A stretch of 64,000 bases of DNA from Sphingobacterium prati (GTDB lineage: Bacteria > Bacteroidota > Bacteroidia > Sphingobacteriales > Sphingobacteriaceae): NCBI RefSeq assembly GCF_013167215.1, contig NZ_JABJWY010000038.1, positions 735,650 through 799,649 on the forward strand. The letters run 5' to 3'. The translations under genes and the position numbers were made by a program. The first letter of the stretch is position 1. Each line of letters begins with the position of its first letter. The notes below the pieces were generated by a model. It worked only from the letters and a program-made list of their open reading frames with translations, searched no databases and had not been told where the DNA came from. Shown piece after piece: positions 63,982 to 64,000 of this stretch.

Positions 63982-64000
63982 AAAGACATCAAAAATACAT

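Overview
The window looks like chromosomal DNA of a Bacteroidota species, most likely a Sphingobacterium-type member of the Sphingobacteriaceae. The genus is my inference. It rests on four SusC/SusD outer-membrane pairs, promoters of the TTG-N20-TAnnTTTG type, Bacteroidota-style short FKBP lipoproteins, and the order panD-panC divergent from a short glycogen-synthase-like gene. I could not run database searches, so family names come from motifs I recognise in the translations.

Positions 1-46400 are a large pectin-utilisation region, all on the plus strand. The first half (1-26229) looks aimed at rhamnogalacturonan. It holds a GH2 enzyme cut by the window edge, a rhamnose mutarotase (rhaM), a GH106 alpha-L-rhamnosidase, two complete SusC/SusD pairs, a Tat-signal beta-propeller hydrolase, a GH28 polygalacturonase-like enzyme, a 1195-aa DUF4450-type protein, a 718-aa GH65-like protein and a GH105 unsaturated uronyl hydrolase. 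The second half (26605-46373) looks aimed at homogalacturonan. It holds a SusC/SusD pair, a beta-helix lipoprotein, two PL1 pectate lyases, a CE8 pectin methylesterase, a fourth SusC/SusD pair, a second GH105 and a GntR regulator with a sugar-sensing-type C-terminal domain. The likely division of labour is: CE8 de-esterifies, PL1 and GH28 cut the backbone, SusCD pairs import oligomers, GH105 removes unsaturated uronic acids, and GH106, GH2 and the propeller enzyme strip rhamnose and side chains. RhaM then feeds free rhamnose into metabolism.

The strongest unexplained signal is regulatory. A tandem 10-bp half-site (consensus CAGGAYRGTT) occurs upstream of the main pectin transcription units, and in three places it abuts a LacI-like palindrome (GCAAYCGGTTGY). 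No LacI-, AraC- or hybrid two-component-type regulator is encoded in the window, so the regulators are unknown.

From 46400 to 64000 the content is mostly housekeeping: a DUF4136 lipoprotein, NAD synthase, two FKBP-type lipoproteins, a TonB-receptor/thioredoxin/small-membrane-protein operon, panD, panC, a truncated glycogen-synthase-like protein, ispF, a class A penicillin-binding protein, uvrC, era and a tandem array of initiator tRNA genes. This half holds a candidate ~110-nt small RNA (about 49399-49510), a leader with mutually exclusive hairpins before the TonB receptor (54225-54463), and diverged repeats flanking uvrC. A palindromic mini-element cluster lies at 43521-43800. No transposase, phage gene or CRISPR array was seen.
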